Of a DNA stretch of 64,000 nucleotides, positions 25,594-34,870 are shown piece after piece. The DNA is from Rhizobium sp. Root1203. GTDB lineage: Bacteria; Pseudomonadota; Alphaproteobacteria; Rhizobiales; Rhizobiaceae. The stretch spans positions 802,414-866,413 of the forward strand of contig NZ_LMCW01000012.1 of assembly GCF_001424945.1 (NCBI RefSeq). Direction: 5' to 3'. Below the pieces are notes generated by a model. That model worked only from the letters and a program-made list of their open reading frames with translations, searched no databases and was not told the DNA's origin. Each line of letters starts with the position of its first letter. The first letter of the stretch is position 1. Both the position numbers and the translations under genes were made by a program.

Positions 25594-27275
25594 GGCACCA
25601 CACCCCTCGGTAGCCGCTTTGCCATGAGTTCAAGAAGCAGCATCATGAAAACGACCATGACGACGACGAGCACCGAGAGGGCGGATGCCAGATCGGAGCT
25701 GCCGCTGTCGTCGAGATTGTAAATCGCAACCCCGAGCGTCTGCGTCCCCGCCGACCACAGAAGCGCCGATATGGTGAGTTCGTTGCAGGCGATCAGGAAG
25801 ACGAGGATGACCGACGCACCGGCAGCCGGCGCGATCAGCGGCACGATGATGTCCTTCAGGCGGCGGAAAAAGCCGGCGCCGGATAGCCGAGCTGCCTCCT
25901 CGAGCGCCGGATCGAGCTGGTGGAAAGCGCTGACGACCGGTTTCAGGCTGACGGCGAAAAAGCTCGACAGATAGGCAAGAAGGATGATCCATATTGTACC
26001 GTACAGCGTCACATGAAAGAGAGGGATCGGCGCCGCAAAAACAAGGATGAACGACACCGCAATGACGATGCCAGGCAACGAATAGGGTATCTCGATTGCC
26101 CTGGAAACGACGCGGCTCAGCGCGTCCCTCCGGCACGTCAGCGCGTAGGCTGTAAGCACGGTCACCACCAGGAGACATACGGCGGTGCCTGACGCAAGCG
26201 AGATAGAATTGGCAAACGCCGCCCGCGTCACCGATTGTCGGAAAAGGATTTCGTAGAAGGCATTGAACGACATCGTGTTGAACGTCAGCGGCACGCCGTA
26301 GGCGGGCACCAGGGCACCGGCCAAAAGTGCGAAGAATGGTGCCGCAAAGACGAAGAACACCGTCAACCAGAGAAGGGGCGCAGCGAGAAACCTCCAGCGC
26401 CCGAGTTCGAAGCTCACCGGCGCGGCGGAAAGGCCCAGCATGCGATAGTCGCGGCCGCGCAGTGCGCGATCCTGAACCGCAAGGCCCGCAACGGAGATAA
26501 CAGCAATGATCGCCGAGAGCAGAGCCACCTCGCCGAACGTGCGGCTGGTAAAGGCCGAGAACTTCGTAAAGATCAGCGTGGGCAACGTATAGATCGACGC
26601 CGGAATGCCGAGAATGGCAGGAATGCCGAAATTGCCGGTGCAGGAAACGAAGGAAATCGCAGCACCTGCAATGATTCCGGGCAGCGACAGCGGCAGGATG
26701 ATGTCGCGAAAGACGCGGAGGCTCGTGGCGCCCGAAAGACGCGCCGCCTCCACGCCGTCGCGCGGCAACGCCATAAGACCTGCGCGCAGCGCGAGATAGA
26801 CGAGCGGCGCGTGCTGGACGCCATAAAGCAGTGCAATACCGCCGACCGAGTAGAGCGGCTGCGGCGAGCCGAGCGGCGGGGCGATATGCAGTGCCTTCAG
26901 CAGCGGGCTCGATGGTCCGGACATCTGCACCCAGGCAAGCGCCGTGACCTGCGGCGGAATCATCATCGGCAAAACGAAGAGGAAGCTGAGCACGCCCTTC
27001 CCGCCTATGTCTGTGAGCGTCAGGACGAAGGCGAAGGCGCAGCCAATGACCAGTGAAATGACGGTGCCGAGAACGGCGGTGACAAGCGTGTAGTAGGTCG
27101 CCGACCAGAGTGCCGGATCCGTCAGCACAGCGATTGCACCACCGTCGGCAAGTGCCGCAATGCCGGTTGCCGCCAGCCGCGCGAGCGGAAGCACGCTGAG
27201 GATCAGGACGACAATGACGACAGAAGGAAACAGCCAGGCGGGCTGGCTGCTTCCGGGACGAACATATCCGTACAT
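25581..27275 (-). CDS. ABC transporter permease, fused, iron(III) type
   Basis: 564 residues with about twelve membrane helices and two BPD_transp_1 domains in one chain. Each half has an EAA loop: EAARLSGATSLRVFRDIILP and EEAARLSGAGFFRRLKDIIV. Fused permeases of this length occur in FbpB/SfuB-type Fe3+ importers and in some 2-aminoethylphosphonate importers. It lies 15 bases after the binding-protein gene and overlaps the ATPase gene. Confidence 0.9.
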   Translation of the reverse strand: MYGYVRPGSSQPAWLFPSVVIVVLILSVLPLARLAATGIAALADGGAIAVLTDPALWSATYYTLVTAVLGTVISLVIGCAFAFVLTLTDIGGKGVLSFLFVLPMMIPPQVTALAWVQMSGPSSPLLKALHIAPPLGSPQPLYSVGGIALLYGVQHAPLVYLALRAGLMALPRDGVEAARLSGATSLRVFRDIILPLSLPGIIAGAAISFVSCTGNFGIPAILGIPASIYTLPTLIFTKFSAFTSRTFGEVALLSAIIAVISVAGLAVQDRALRGRDYRMLGLSAAPVSFELGRWRFLAAPLLWLTVFFVFAAPFFALLAGALVPAYGVPLTFNTMSFNAFYEILFRQSVTRAAFANSISLASGTAVCLLVVTVLTAYALTCRRDALSRVVSRAIEIPYSLPGIVIAVSFILVFAAPIPLFHVTLYGTIWIILLAYLSSFFAVSLKPVVSAFHQLDPALEEAARLSGAGFFRRLKDIIVPLIAPAAGASVILVFLIACNELTISALLWSAGTQTLGVAIYNLDDSGSSDLASALSVLVVVMVVFMMLLLELMAKRLPRGVVPWRS

Positions 27276-27289
27276 TTCGTCTGCGGCGA

Positions 27290-28267
27290 TCAGTTCGAGG
27301 TGTAGATGCCGGAGAAGGTCTTGAGGTCCTGATCGGTGCTCTTCAGTGCAGCCGCCGCATTGATCGGCAGAACCTTGATGCTCTCACGCGCCGGGAAGCC
27401 TTCGGGAACCTTCATGCCGGTGCGGGCCGGGATATAGCCAAGCTCCAGGAAACCTTCCTGGCCCTTTTCCGACAGCACGTAGTCCACGAATTTCTTCGCT
27501 GCATCCGCATTCTTGGCGCTGGAAAGGATGCCGACCGGCTCGGTAACGGCGGAAACACCCTCTGCCGGAAAGACGAATTCGACCGGCGCACCCTTCGCCT
27601 TTTCGCGGATCGGCATATAGTCGACGATCATCCCATAGGCTTTCTCGCCCGAAGCGACGGCCTTCAGGATCGCGCCGTTTCCACCGGCAGCCGTCGCGCC
27701 GTTGGCGGCGAGATCCTTGTAGAAATCCCAACCGAGGCCATCGACGCCGGCAAGCGTCTGCGCGTGGATGAGCGCAGCACCCGATGTCAGCGGGCTCGGC
27801 ATGGTGACGAGGCCTTTGGCTTCCGGCTTGGTCAGGTCCTTCCAGCTCACCGGCTTCAGCGAGGCGGCCGTGTTGTAGATGATGCCGGTCGTGATGAGCT
27901 TCGTGGAGTAGTAGTAGCCGTCGGCGTCATAAAGCGCAGCGTCGTAGTTCGCTGCTTCCGGAGACTTGTAGGCAAGCAGCTTGCCGGCCTCCTTCAGGCG
28001 CTCCAGTGTGACGGTATCGGCGATCAGCAGCACGTCGGCAACCGGATTGCCGGCTGCGATCTCGGCCTGCAGCTTTGCCATGATCTTCGGCGTGCCATCG
28101 CGGACCCAATCGACCTTGATGTCGGGGTTTGAAGCCATGAAGCCATCGACGGTTGCCTGCGCGTCTTCGTTCGGCTGGCTCGTATAGAGCACGAGGTTGC
28201 CGGCCGAAACCGGGACGGTGAAGAGGCTCGCGGCGACAAGCGCGGCAGCGGAAACGATGATCTTCAT
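27290..28267 (-). CDS. Periplasmic substrate-binding protein, Fe3+ ABC family
   Basis: 325 residues. Signal peptide MKIIVSAAALVAASLFTVPV-SAG, then a type II periplasmic fold: NLVLYTSQPNEDAQATVDGF, VDWVRDGTPKIMAKLQAEIAAG, ADVLLIADTVTLERLKEAG, GIIYNTA, and the end SEKGQEGFLELGYIPARTG. This is the FbpA/FutA/AfuA group, most of which bind ferric iron. The metal-ligand tyrosines cannot be assigned with certainty by eye. First gene of the importer operon, divergent from the aldo/keto reductase. Confidence 0.85.
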   Translation of the reverse strand: MKIIVSAAALVAASLFTVPVSAGNLVLYTSQPNEDAQATVDGFMASNPDIKVDWVRDGTPKIMAKLQAEIAAGNPVADVLLIADTVTLERLKEAGKLLAYKSPEAANYDAALYDADGYYYSTKLITTGIIYNTAASLKPVSWKDLTKPEAKGLVTMPSPLTSGAALIHAQTLAGVDGLGWDFYKDLAANGATAAGGNGAILKAVASGEKAYGMIVDYMPIREKAKGAPVEFVFPAEGVSAVTEPVGILSSAKNADAAKKFVDYVLSEKGQEGFLELGYIPARTGMKVPEGFPARESIKVLPINAAAALKSTDQDLKTFSGIYTSN

Positions 28268-28320
28268 GATATTGCCCTCGGGTGATGGAAGAGCCGTTTC
28301 ATAGTCATGGCTGACAACAT

Positions 28321-28333
28321 GATTGTGACAATC
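28321..28333. promoter_or_regulatory. Inverted repeat in the importer/aldo-keto reductase divergent promoter
   Basis: GATTGTGACAATC is a perfect 6-1-6 inverted repeat in the 167-base gap between two divergent transcription units, 54 bases upstream of the binding-protein ATG. It may be an operator for the importer; it does not obviously match a Fur, RirA or Irr box known to me. CTTGAC at 28365 followed by CTATCT is a possible promoter for the reductase gene. Confidence 0.4.
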
Positions 28334-28434
28334 CGCTTTGGCAGTGCGGAATAGATGGGACGTACTTGACCGAATGCCGGCGCCCCTATCTTCTAGCGTC
28401 TCACACTTTCGTTTTGGGAATTGGAGGAAGGTAC

Positions 28435-29493
28435 ATGGAGTACCGCTTGCTCGGCCGTTCAGGCCTCAAGATCTCGACATTGACCATGGGTACGATGACC
28501 TTTGGCGGAAAGGGCTGGGCCAAGACCGTTGGCGATCTCGACGTCGCCGAGGCACGAAGGCTGGTCGACATGTGCGTCGACGCCGGCGTCAATCTCCTGG
28601 ACACAGCGGATGTCTATTCGCAAGGCGTGTCTGAGGAGATCCTTGGCGAGATCATCGGAGGGCCGCGCAGGAGCGGCGTGCTTATCGCGACCAAAGCCCG
28701 TTTTCCGATGGGCAGCGGCCCGAACGACGCAGGATCGTCGCGGTATCATCTGATCAACGCGTGCGAAGCCAGCCTTAGGCGGCTCAGGACAGACGTCATC
28801 GACCTTTTCCAGTTGCACGAGTGGGATGGCCAGACGCCGCTGGAAGAAACCATGGAAGCGCTCGATACCCTCGTCCGCCAGGGCAAGGTGCGCTACATCG
28901 GGTGTTCGAACTTCTCCGGCTGGCACATCATGAAGGCGCTCGGCGTCAGCGAGCGGGAGAAGCGCGAACGTTTCGTCAGCCAACAGATTCACTATACGCT
29001 CGAAGCACGCGATGCCGAAAACGAGCTGCTGCCGATCAGCACCGACCAAGGGCTCGGCGTGCTCGTCTGGAGCCCACTCGCCGGCGGCCTGCTGTCCGGC
29101 AAGCATCGCCGCAACCAGGCCGCTCCCGAAGGGACGCGCCAGTTCGCCGGATGGACGGAACCCCCGATCCGCGACGAGAACCGTCTCTGGAACATTGTTG
29201 AAACGCTGGTATCGATTGCCGAGGAACGCAACGTCTCGGCAGCCCAGGTCGCACTCGCCTGGCTCATCGGTCGCAGGGCCGTGACGTCGGTGATCATCGG
29301 CGGGCGCACCGAGGCCCAGTTCAGGGACAACCTTGCGGCGGCCGAGCTCAAGCTATCGGACGAGGAACGCAAGCGGCTGGACGACGTCAGCCTGCTGCCG
29401 TTGCTCTATCCCTACTGGCATCAGCGCAATACGGCAGCCGACAGGCTTGGTGAGGCCGATCTCGAACTGCTCGGCCCTCACCTGGCACAATAG
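28435..29493 (+). CDS. Aldo/keto reductase
   Basis: 352-residue NADPH-dependent oxidoreductase with a TIM barrel: MEYRLLGRSGLKISTLTMG, catalytic Asp/Tyr in NLLDTADVYSQGVSEEILGE, Lys in VLIATKARF, His in LFQLHEWDGQTP, and the coenzyme site AWLIGRRAVTSVIIGGRTEAQ. It resembles the YajO/AKR subgroup acting on aldehydes of broad type. GGAGG lies 8 bases before the ATG; an in-frame start at 28366 is less likely. Confidence 0.92.
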   Translation: MEYRLLGRSGLKISTLTMGTMTFGGKGWAKTVGDLDVAEARRLVDMCVDAGVNLLDTADVYSQGVSEEILGEIIGGPRRSGVLIATKARFPMGSGPNDAGSSRYHLINACEASLRRLRTDVIDLFQLHEWDGQTPLEETMEALDTLVRQGKVRYIGCSNFSGWHIMKALGVSEREKRERFVSQQIHYTLEARDAENELLPISTDQGLGVLVWSPLAGGLLSGKHRRNQAAPEGTRQFAGWTEPPIRDENRLWNIVETLVSIAEERNVSAAQVALAWLIGRRAVTSVIIGGRTEAQFRDNLAAAELKLSDEERKRLDDVSLLPLLYPYWHQRNTAADRLGEADLELLGPHLAQ

Positions 29494-29501
29494 CCGCACA
29501 A

Positions 29502-29529
29502 AAATCGGCGGCCTATTTGCCGCCGATTT
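29502..29529. terminator. Bidirectional terminator hairpin
   Basis: AAATCGGCGGC (29502-29512) and GCCGCCGATTT (29519-29529) form an 11-bp stem with a 6-base loop. On the minus strand it ends in TTTTTG, a good terminator for the aminotransferase gene, whose stop lies within the hairpin; on the plus strand it can end the reductase transcript. Confidence 0.8.
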
Positions 29530-30736
29530 CGCCTGTGATCAATGCGCCTAGACGAGCGATGCCGTCCTCGATCCTGGCTTCGTTGCTGGACGAGAAGCTG
29601 ATGCGGAAGGTATTCTCGCCCGAACCGTCTGCGAAGAACGCGCGGCCGGGAACGAAGGCCACCTTGGCGCTCTCGATCGATTTCGCCAGGAGCTTGGCGC
29701 CGTCCATGCCCTTCGGCAACGTCACCCAGATGAACATGCCGCCTTCCGGCTTCGTCCAGCTGGTGCCTTCCGGCATGTGCTTTTCGAGCGCCGCCAGCAT
29801 GCAGTCACGGCGCTTGCTGTAGGCAGCCTTGATCTTCGCGACCTGCGCGTCGAAGCCTTTCCGTGCCACCTCGGCGATCGCCATCTGGTTGATGGTCGAG
29901 GAATGCAGATCCGCCGCCTGCTTCATCAATACGAGTTTGCGAATGACAGGCGCGTTGGCGACGATGAAGCCGACGCGAAGGCCGGGCGCCAGTGTCTTCG
30001 AGAAACTTCCGCAATAGATCGTGCGGGTATCGTCGATATGTCCCTTCTGGGCGATCTCCAACGCCAGGATCGGCGGGACAGGATCGCCGTCATAGCGCAG
30101 CGACTGGTATGCCGCATCCTCGATGATCGCGATATCCATCTCGTTGGCGAGATCGATGAGCTTTTCGCGCCCCGCCAGATCGACGGTTTCGCCGGTCGGA
30201 TTGGAGAAATCAGCAGACAGATAGGCGAATTTCACCTTGCCGCCGGCCGCTGCGGCCTGCGCACGATAGGAATCGGGTGTTCGATTGCCGTTCGGTGTCA
30301 GTTGGTCGTAGGACGGCTCATAGGCATTGAAAGCCTGCAGCGCGCCGAGATATGTCGGCCAGGTCACCAATGCCGTGTCGTTCGGCGACAGGAAGAGCTT
30401 GCCGAGATAGTCGAGACCCTGTTGCGACCCCGAGACGATGAAGACATTGTCGAGTTCACAAGGAATGCCGAGCGCTGCGAGCTGGGTGATCAGCCACTCC
30501 CGCAACGGCTTGTAACCCTCGCTCACCGAATACTGCAGGGCGGAATTGACGGCAGCGCTGTCGAAGATATCGGCGTAGGCCTGCTTGAACTCCTTGTCCG
30601 GAAACAGCGCCGGATCCGGAATACCGCCGGCAAACGAAATTATGTCCGGACGGTCGAGAAGCTTGAGAAGTTCGCGAATCTCAGATGCACGCATCCGCGA
30701 CGAGCGGGTTGCAAAGATATTGTCCCAGTTCAACAT
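29513..30736 (-). CDS. PLP-dependent aminotransferase class I/II
   Basis: 407 residues, fold type I: IISFAGGIPDPALFP, LQYSVSEGYKPLREWL, VSGSQQGLDYLGKLF, DFSNPTGETV, IIEDAAYQSLRYDG (Asp for the pyridine nitrogen), GSFSKTLAPGLRVGF (Schiff-base Lys), and EGGMFIWVTLP. It is most like LysN/2-aminoadipate or valine-pyruvate type transaminases. The ATG at 30736 is preferred; a longer frame to 30778 adds an unconserved leader. The substrate is not certain. Confidence 0.9.
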   Translation of the reverse strand: MLNWDNIFATRSSRMRASEIRELLKLLDRPDIISFAGGIPDPALFPDKEFKQAYADIFDSAAVNSALQYSVSEGYKPLREWLITQLAALGIPCELDNVFIVSGSQQGLDYLGKLFLSPNDTALVTWPTYLGALQAFNAYEPSYDQLTPNGNRTPDSYRAQAAAAGGKVKFAYLSADFSNPTGETVDLAGREKLIDLANEMDIAIIEDAAYQSLRYDGDPVPPILALEIAQKGHIDDTRTIYCGSFSKTLAPGLRVGFIVANAPVIRKLVLMKQAADLHSSTINQMAIAEVARKGFDAQVAKIKAAYSKRRDCMLAALEKHMPEGTSWTKPEGGMFIWVTLPKGMDGAKLLAKSIESAKVAFVPGRAFFADGSGENTFRISFSSSNEARIEDGIARLGALITGEIGGK

Positions 30737-30951
30737 AGGGCTTCCTCGTAATTTTTTGTCTTTAACCGACAGAACCACGCAACAAATGATAAGTCAACAT
30801 TACTGACCTATTTGATTGCTACCGTGACAACTGCCGCGCCTTTTATTCCAAAAAACAGAGGACGGCGACCGGAAAAAAAGCAAGAAAATCCCCGCCCCCG
30901 AGCGGAGGCAGGGCACTCTCTTTGGCCGACGAAAATCGGCCGAAGACCGCG

Positions 30952-31443
30952 TCAGGAGCGAAACAAGGCTGCAATCTGATCCCGGCTCGGAAGCTGCCCC
31001 TGCGGCGTCAGTTTGTCGACCACGCCAGGAAGAACGGTCGAAAGCTGCTTTAGCAGTTCCTGCTCGCTGATCCCTGCCTGGCGAGCCAGGTCACTGATGG
31101 TCTGCGAACCGAGTGCGCTTTCCAGATTGCCGGGCGCGATGGGCTTGTTCTGGCCGGGTTTGACCCAGGAATCGACAGTGTCGCCTTGCCCTGCCTCTGC
31201 CAGCTTGCCGAGCAGTCCGCCAAGCCCTCCCGCAAGGCCACCAAGCCCGCCGAGCCCTCCCGCCAGGTCTCCAAGTCCGCCAGGCAGACCGCTGTCGCCG
31301 GCCTGAGGATTAGCCTGCTGCGCGGCCGGATCCTCCTGGGTTTTGCCGCCGCCGAGAAGCTTGCCGACAAGTAAGGCGCCGAGCGCGATCATGATCGGTT
31401 TTGATATACTGCCGCCGGGGACGGCGTCGTCAAAGATTCCCAT
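30952..31443 (-). CDS. YidB/DUF937 family protein
   Basis: 163 residues: MGIFDDAVPGG, a hydrophobic helix (IMIALGALLVGKLLGGG), a long Gly/Leu repeat stretch (GGLGDLAGGLGGLGGLAGGL...), and the conserved DUF937 C-terminus: VKPGQNKPIAPGNLESALG, ARQAGISEQELLKQLSTVLP and VVDKLTPQGQLP. Function unknown; homologues have been linked to envelope stress. Transcribed alone. Confidence 0.9.
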   Translation of the reverse strand: MGIFDDAVPGGSISKPIMIALGALLVGKLLGGGKTQEDPAAQQANPQAGDSGLPGGLGDLAGGLGGLGGLAGGLGGLLGKLAEAGQGDTVDSWVKPGQNKPIAPGNLESALGSQTISDLARQAGISEQELLKQLSTVLPGVVDKLTPQGQLPSRDQIAALFRS

Positions 31444-31586
31444 GCTATTCTCCTTTTCGATTTTCTTGGCAAGAAGAGTGAAACAACAGCATTGGCTCCG
31501 GCTGAGCCTTGAATTTCTGATCCATCCATTTAGCTTAAATGTGGAGATGGTCGGAATATTCGACCAATCAAGGAGGGGAATGAGAG

Positions 31587-31844
31587 ATGTCTGTTATCGG
31601 GTGGATTATTCTTGGCCTCATCGCCGGCTTTATTGGCAGCAAGATCGTCAACAAGAGCGGTTCCGGAATGCTCATGGACATCGTCCTCGGCATCGTCGGA
31701 GCGATAGTCGGCGGCGTCATCTTCACGTTTTTCGGGGCTGCCGGCGTAACGGGCTTCAATATCTACAGCCTCGTCGTCGCGGTCATCGGCGCTGTCGTAG
31801 TCCTCTGGCTCTATCACGCATTCAGCGGACGGCGCTCGATATAA
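31587..31844 (+). CDS. GlsB/YeaQ/YmgE stress-response membrane protein
   Basis: 85 residues with three membrane helices and the family pattern SVIGWIILGLIAGFIGSKIV, SGMLMDIVLGIVGAIVGG, and a last helix ending HAFSGRRS. Transglycosylase-associated protein family, inner membrane, induced by stress in several bacteria; molecular role unknown. AGGAGGGG precedes the ATG. Confidence 0.92.
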   Translation: MSVIGWIILGLIAGFIGSKIVNKSGSGMLMDIVLGIVGAIVGGVIFTFFGAAGVTGFNIYSLVVAVIGAVVVLWLYHAFSGRRSI

Positions 31845-31934
31845 ATTCTCTTGCACGGGTGCGGTGATAATTTCAGCACCTTTGCCCAGTGCGGCAGCGA
31901 CGAAACCGTCGTATCGTGGCCTCAGCCACGAACA

Positions 31935-32537
31935 ATGGATCGAACTGCTGTGCCCGACGACACGACGTCTTCCTTTTACAGAGAGCACGCAACAGCTTAT
32001 GCCGCGCGGGCGCGCAACCTGCCGATCAGGCGCCTCGACACTTTCCTGTCGATGCTGCCTCCAGGCGCTGCCATACTCGAACTCGGCTGCGGCGGCGGTC
32101 AGGACAGCGCCTACATGCTGTCCAAGGGTTTCGACGTCACGCCGACGGATAGGTCCGCAGAGCTCGCAAGCCAGGCGGAGGCGCTGCTTGGACGCCCCGT
32201 GGGGATCATGGCGTTCGAGGAACTCGATGCTGACGAGACATTCCACGGCGTGTGGGCCGAAGCGAGCCTGTTGCATGTGCCGCGTGCATCCTTGGCCGAC
32301 GTCATCGAGCGCATCAGACCAGCGCTGAGGCCAGCGGGCGCCTTTCATGCCACTTTCAAGGCCGGAGATGCCGAGGGGCACGACGGCCTTGGCCGCTATT
32401 ACAACTATCCCTCGGCGGAATTGCTCTCCGGCATGCTGAACCGCACCGGCTGGCACGACGCCGCCATCAGCGAAAGCGACGGCAGCGGCTACGACGGCAA
32501 GCCGACGCGCTGGCTCGCGTTGCGCGCCCAAAAGTAA
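31935..32537 (+). CDS. SAM-dependent methyltransferase
   Basis: 200 residues: SSFYREHATAYAARARNL, motif I AILELGCGGGQDSAYML, acidic motif II FDVTPTDRS, and HATFKAGDAEGHDGLGRYYN. Type 11 methyltransferase fold; substrate unknown, relatives act on small molecules or detoxify tellurite. The ATG at 31935 is chosen; an upstream TTG in frame at 31851 is unlikely. Convergent with ilvC. Confidence 0.85.
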   Translation: MDRTAVPDDTTSSFYREHATAYAARARNLPIRRLDTFLSMLPPGAAILELGCGGGQDSAYMLSKGFDVTPTDRSAELASQAEALLGRPVGIMAFEELDADETFHGVWAEASLLHVPRASLADVIERIRPALRPAGAFHATFKAGDAEGHDGLGRYYNYPSAELLSGMLNRTGWHDAAISESDGSGYDGKPTRWLALRAQK

Positions 32538-32562
32538 AAGGCCGGAGCTTTCGCCCCGGCCT
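32534..32562 (-). terminator. Terminator downstream of ilvC
   Basis: AGGCCGG (32539-32545) pairs with CCGGCCT (32556-32562). On the minus strand the stem is followed by TTTTAC, giving an intrinsic terminator for ilvC. It starts inside the last codon of the convergent methyltransferase gene. Confidence 0.75.
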
Positions 32563-32586
32563 CCATTCCTGCCAAAGCAGAAAAGC

Positions 32587-33642
<1,056 letters not shown>

Positions 33643-33658
33643 TCAGTAAAAAGCGAAA

Positions 33659-34309
33659 TCAGCCGATAGGAGGCATGTCCGCCAATGCTTTTTCGGTGCC
33701 GTAGAGCCGGAGAAACGAGGTCACCGCCCTCTCCGCCTGTCGGCCGGTATCCTTGACGCCCGTGTCGCCAAGCAGCATGCGCACATGCAGATCCGAAACG
33801 ATCAGGCCATAGAGCGTATGATACGCCTCGTCGGCGTCGAAGAAACGCAGCAGTCCGGCGCGCTTGCCGGAATCGATCAATCCCATCGCGCGACGGTCGA
33901 TCTGGCGTCGTCCGCGCTCCAGCAGGAGCTTGCCGAGCTTGGAGCCGTCGCGTGGCGACTGGCCGATGGCGAGCCTGTTCAGCGCCAGCGAAACGTCACC
34001 CGCCAGAACATCGAGCAGATCGCGCGAGAAAATGACGAGATGGTCGTGCAGGCTGGCCGTCGTCAGCCGCTCACCGTTGCGCTCGAACGTCCTGACCTTG
34101 CTCGCCTGATAGGCGATCATCGCCGACAACAGCCCGTCGCGGTCACCGAACCACTTGTAGAGGCTCTCCTTGGAGCAGTTTGCCGCACGCGCAACACCCG
34201 ATGTCGTCAGCGCCTTTTCGCCGCCGTCAACGAGCAGCCGCAGCGCCTGCTCCAGAACGGCGTTCTGGCGCGGCGAAAATTCGCTTGGCTCCAAATTTTC
34301 GACAGACAC
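33659..34309 (-). CDS. TetR-family transcriptional regulator
   Basis: About 216 residues. The N-terminal HTH is FSPRQNAVLEQALRLLVDGG... TTSGVARAANCSKESLYKWFGDRDGLLSAMI; the C-terminal ligand domain is helical (TetR_C type). I prefer the GTG at 34309, because GGGAG lies 8 bases before it; the ATG at 34324 has no ribosome site and nearly touches the operator. A perfect 14-base palindrome lies just upstream, suggesting autoregulation. Its relation to the downstream ilvC gene is unknown. Confidence 0.85.
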   Translation of the reverse strand: MSVENLEPSEFSPRQNAVLEQALRLLVDGGEKALTTSGVARAANCSKESLYKWFGDRDGLLSAMIAYQASKVRTFERNGERLTTASLHDHLVIFSRDLLDVLAGDVSLALNRLAIGQSPRDGSKLGKLLLERGRRQIDRRAMGLIDSGKRAGLLRFFDADEAYHTLYGLIVSDLHVRMLLGDTGVKDTGRQAERAVTSFLRLYGTEKALADMPPIG

Positions 34310-34326
34310 GACGTAAGCTCCCATAA

Positions 34327-34340
34327 GTACCGTACGGTAC
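34327..34340. promoter_or_regulatory. Palindromic operator upstream of the TetR gene
   Basis: GTACCGTACGGTAC is a perfect 14-base palindrome 18 bases upstream of the preferred GTG start. The tandem GTAC/CGTACG pattern is like known TetR-family operators. Most likely the autoregulatory site of the adjacent regulator. Confidence 0.65.
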
Positions 34341-34552
34341 GGTTCGCGTGCTTTATGCTGCAAAGTCCATGACGCGTCAAGCACAATATCTGGAATTTTT
34401 CGGTGGTTGTCGCTCATCTCCGACGGCCGCCTCCAGCCGGCGTACCGCTCGATCGGCCGCAATCTTACCACTTTGTAAAATCCTGGAGACGTTCCGGACA
34501 GCTTTTAGCTCCAGTATCTGCACTCCGCGATATCGCATCCAAAAGGAGAAGC

Positions 34553-34807
34553 ATGATGAAGGCCGTTATTTTCGCTGCTGCAACCGCCGCTTTGATCGCG
34601 GGCAGCGCCCTCGCTGCACAAACCACAGGCACGATTAAGAGCATCAGCAAAGCGCGGGACACCATCACACTCACCAACGGGGAGAGGTTTCACCTGCCCG
34701 AGGGAATCGAGGTCGAAAGCCTGAGCGTCGGCGAGCATGTCAAGATTTCGTATGCCACCGGGAAGGGAAATGGGCGTCAGGTCTCAGACCTGCGCCAAGT
34801 TCAGTGA
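34553..34807 (+). CDS. DUF1344 family secreted protein
   Basis: 84 residues: signal peptide (MMKAVIFAAATAALIAGSALAAQ) and a small beta domain with GTIKSISKARDTITLTNGERFHLPEG and GEHVKISY. DUF1344 is a small alphaproteobacterial periplasmic family of unknown function. AAGGAGA lies 7 bases before the ATG. Confidence 0.88.
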   Translation: MMKAVIFAAATAALIAGSALAAQTTGTIKSISKARDTITLTNGERFHLPEGIEVESLSVGEHVKISYATGKGNGRQVSDLRQVQ

Positions 34808-34828
34808 AGCTGAAAAGCGAACAGTTAT

Positions 34829-34866
34829 CTCCGGTCCCATCCGCCGGCTGGCGAACGGGGCCGGAG
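34829..34866. terminator. Hairpin between convergent DUF1344 and kinase genes
   Basis: CTCCGGTCCC (34829-34838) pairs with GGGGCCGGAG (34857-34866), ten pairs with one G-U and an 18-base loop. It lies between convergent stops and probably ends DUF1344 transcription; no T run. Confidence 0.5.
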
Positions 34867-34870
34867 ACGA

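Noticed and set aside
30875..30945. Hairpin GGCCGA/TCGGCC after the YidB-like gene
   Set aside because: Short stem without T run on the minus strand; not strong enough to call a terminator.
31013..31374. Repetitive Ser/Pro-rich frames
   Set aside because: They mirror the Gly-rich repeat of the YidB-like gene on the opposite strand.
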